A DNA stretch of 14,466 nt. Source: Flavobacteriaceae bacterium (GTDB taxonomy: Bacteria; Bacteroidota; Bacteroidia; Flavobacteriales; Flavobacteriaceae). A program made the position numbers and the translations under genes. The stretch spans positions 1 through 14,466 of the forward strand of contig CANEXR010000040.1 of the NCBI GenBank assembly GCA_947443815.1, read 5' to 3'. Shown piece after piece: positions 13,057 to 14,466 of this stretch (the first letter of the stretch is position 1; each line of letters begins with the position of its first letter). Below the pieces are notes generated by a model, which was not told where the DNA came from, made no database searches, and saw nothing but the letters and a program-made list of their open reading frames with translations.

Positions 13057-14466
13057 TTAATCCAAACTCAAAGTAATCTGACCGTCATCATCAAGTTGAA
13101 TGCTACTGTCGTCAATATCTGTTTCTCCCTGCACCTCTATTTCCTCTGGAATAATTTCTTCTGGAACCTCATAAGGTAATGGTGCTAATAAATTAACTTG
13201 CTTCAATTTATCGGTTGTCAACTGATTTCCAAGCGCTTTAAATCCTTTGACTGCAATAAATGCTTCTATATCTACTGTTATACTTTCTTTTTGAACGCCT
13301 TTTACTTTCGTGAAAATCAATTCTGCAACTGGTCGGTATTCTGTTGAAACGATTTCCAATTGTGAATTTGGGTTTTCCGTAATAAAACTTTCCTCTTTAT
13401 TTTCAGTTTCCACCAAAAAACGTTTGATATAATACCGTTCTTTTTCACCATCAAAATAAATAGCCGAAATTGGTTTTTTAGGAATCCATTTTTCTAAAAC
13501 CACCATATCTTCATCAAAATGAGTAGACAATTCGGGTGTTATTACTTTCAGTTTTCCGGATTGCGATATGATTAAAATTTTATCATTGGGTCTAAATTCA
13601 CCTAATAATTCGCCTCTAGCATCGACATTCAATCGCTGTACCGTTTCATCATACCACACTTTTCTTGGTAATAAAGTAGAAATACCTTTCTCTTTCAATT
13701 CGATTTTTTTGATCGGGTATTTCGTTACTAAATTTCCTTTGGAAGCCCTTCCTTTAATTGCTAAACTGGCAAAGTCGATATCAAATTTCAGTTTTTTTAC
13801 ACTTCCTACCTGACGCAATATAATCGTAATTACCTCCGCTTCTCCATTTGGATTACATGAAAAATACAATACTTGAGAACCCGCAGTTTCATTGGTCAAA
13901 TCATAGGCTTTATCTCGTGTAACTCCAGAAACATTGAATCGTTTGATATAAGAAGGTCCCGATTTCCCATCTCTATAAATCATATTATAAATGGTACGCT
14001 TATCACTTTTGTCAAAAATAGCAATGTGTATGATGTCTTTACCAACGAAAGTTTTAGCATCGACTTTGGTAATCATCATTTTTCCGTCGCGTAGAAAAAC
14101 AATTACATCATCAATATCAGAACAATCGGTAACGTATTCGTCTTTTTTCAAACTTGTTCCTACAAATCCTTCTTCTTTATTGACGTATAATTTAGTATTT
14201 CTCAAAACTACTTTTGTAGCTTCGATATCATCAAAAATACGAAGTTCAGTTTGGCGTTCCCGTCCTTTTCCGTATTTCTCTTTCAACTTGGTAAAATAGG
14301 CAATTGCAAAATCAATTAGATGTTCTAAATGGTATTTTACTTGTTCAATATCACCTTCAAGAGCTTCAATTTTGTCCTGCGCCTTATTGCTGTCAAATTT
14401 TGAAATACGCATAATTCGAATATCCAATAATCGCAGGATATCTTCTTCTGTAACAGCACGTTTTAA
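13057..14466 (-). CDS. parC: DNA topoisomerase IV subunit A (ParC), C-terminal half (partial)
   Basis: The minus-strand frame is open from the right edge (LKRAVTEEDILRL LDIRIMRISKFD) to the stop at 13057, giving about 469 visible residues. Topoisomerase IV decatenates and relaxes DNA with ParE. Visible are the end of the breakage-reunion domain, a helical C-gate/coiled-coil region (about 1-85, with EDIEQVKYHLEHLID-like spacing and KYGKGRERQTEL). A beta-rich C-terminal propeller follows (about 90-425, e.g. GRASKGNLVTKYPIKKIEL), then an acidic tail (EEIIPEEIEVQGETDIDD). No QRRGGRG GyrA box is present; only a degenerate GRASKGN stands there, which favours ParC over GyrA. The catalytic tyrosine and N-terminal half lie outside the window. 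The first in-window TTG at 14427 is internal, not a start. The gene is convergent with the exonuclease gene. Confidence 0.9.
   Translation of the reverse strand, partial: LKRAVTEEDILRLLDIRIMRISKFDSNKAQDKIEALEGDIEQVKYHLEHLIDFAIAYFTKLKEKYGKGRERQTELRIFDDIEATKVVLRNTKLYVNKEEGFVGTSLKKDEYVTDCSDIDDVIVFLRDGKMMITKVDAKTFVGKDIIHIAIFDKSDKRTIYNMIYRDGKSGPSYIKRFNVSGVTRDKAYDLTNETAGSQVLYFSCNPNGEAEVITIILRQVGSVKKLKFDIDFASLAIKGRASKGNLVTKYPIKKIELKEKGISTLLPRKVWYDETVQRLNVDARGELLGEFRPNDKILIISQSGKLKVITPELSTHFDEDMVVLEKWIPKKPISAIYFDGEKERYYIKRFLVETENKEESFITENPNSQLEIVSTEYRPVAELIFTKVKGVQKESITVDIEAFIAVKGFKALGNQLTTDKLKQVNLLAPLPYEVPEEIIPEEIEVQGETDIDDSSIQLDDDGQITLSLD

Noticed and set aside
13568..14299. Several plus-strand frames of 73-102 codons antisense to parC.
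   Set aside because: The minus frame is a clear ParC C-terminus; the antisense frames have no domain features.
1..14466. CRISPR arrays, tRNA or rRNA genes, insertion sequences, integrase genes or attachment sites.
   Set aside because: No regularly spaced repeats, RNA-gene folds, transposase motifs or paired terminal repeats were seen on either strand.

Overview
The window is AT-rich DNA of a member of the Bacteroidota, almost certainly a Flavobacterium or close relative. The protein families point there: RlmD followed by two small exported proteins of the DUF6452/DUF6048 type, a DUF6095 protein after MurQ, and a flavobacterial-style ParC. So do the promoter elements (TAnnTTTG at -7) and the A-rich leaders without strong Shine-Dalgarno sites. 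I see no rRNA, tRNA, insertion sequence, phage gene or CRISPR array. This looks like chromosomal core and near-core sequence.

Layout. (1) 1-359, minus: the N-terminal part of a membrane HAMP-type signalling protein that runs off the left edge. (2) 526-3367, plus: rlmD, then a DUF6452-type lipoprotein and an overlapping DUF6048-type envelope protein, closed by a near-perfect hairpin terminator. (3) 3443-4941, minus: a small membrane protein and a THUMP-type rRNA methyltransferase (RlmL-like). (4) 5011-6509, plus: a SAM methyltransferase, divergent from rlmL across two -7 elements only 3 bp apart, and a ZIP metal transporter. (5) 6510-6636: no gene, but a folded element with two copies of CGCTGC facing each other in an internal loop, followed by a second hairpin. 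(6) 6656-10370, plus: murQ, DUF6095, a pentapeptide-repeat protein, a DUF1572/DinB-like protein, a small lipoprotein, a TerC-family protein and an NrtS-like protein, ending in a terminator that contains the nrtS stop codon. (7) 10409-12993, plus: a cNMP-binding/CBS/DUF294 nucleotidyltransferase-like protein translationally coupled to a DEDDh exonuclease. (8) 13057-14466, minus: the C-terminal half of ParC, running off the right edge.

The known functions are mostly housekeeping: rRNA methylation (RlmD, RlmL-like), peptidoglycan recycling (MurQ), metal handling (ZIP, TerC) and chromosome topology (ParC). The least understood parts are the DUF294-exonuclease pair, the structured element between the ZIP gene and murQ, and the murQ-linked cluster of small proteins. 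No gene has an internal frameshift that I can see.
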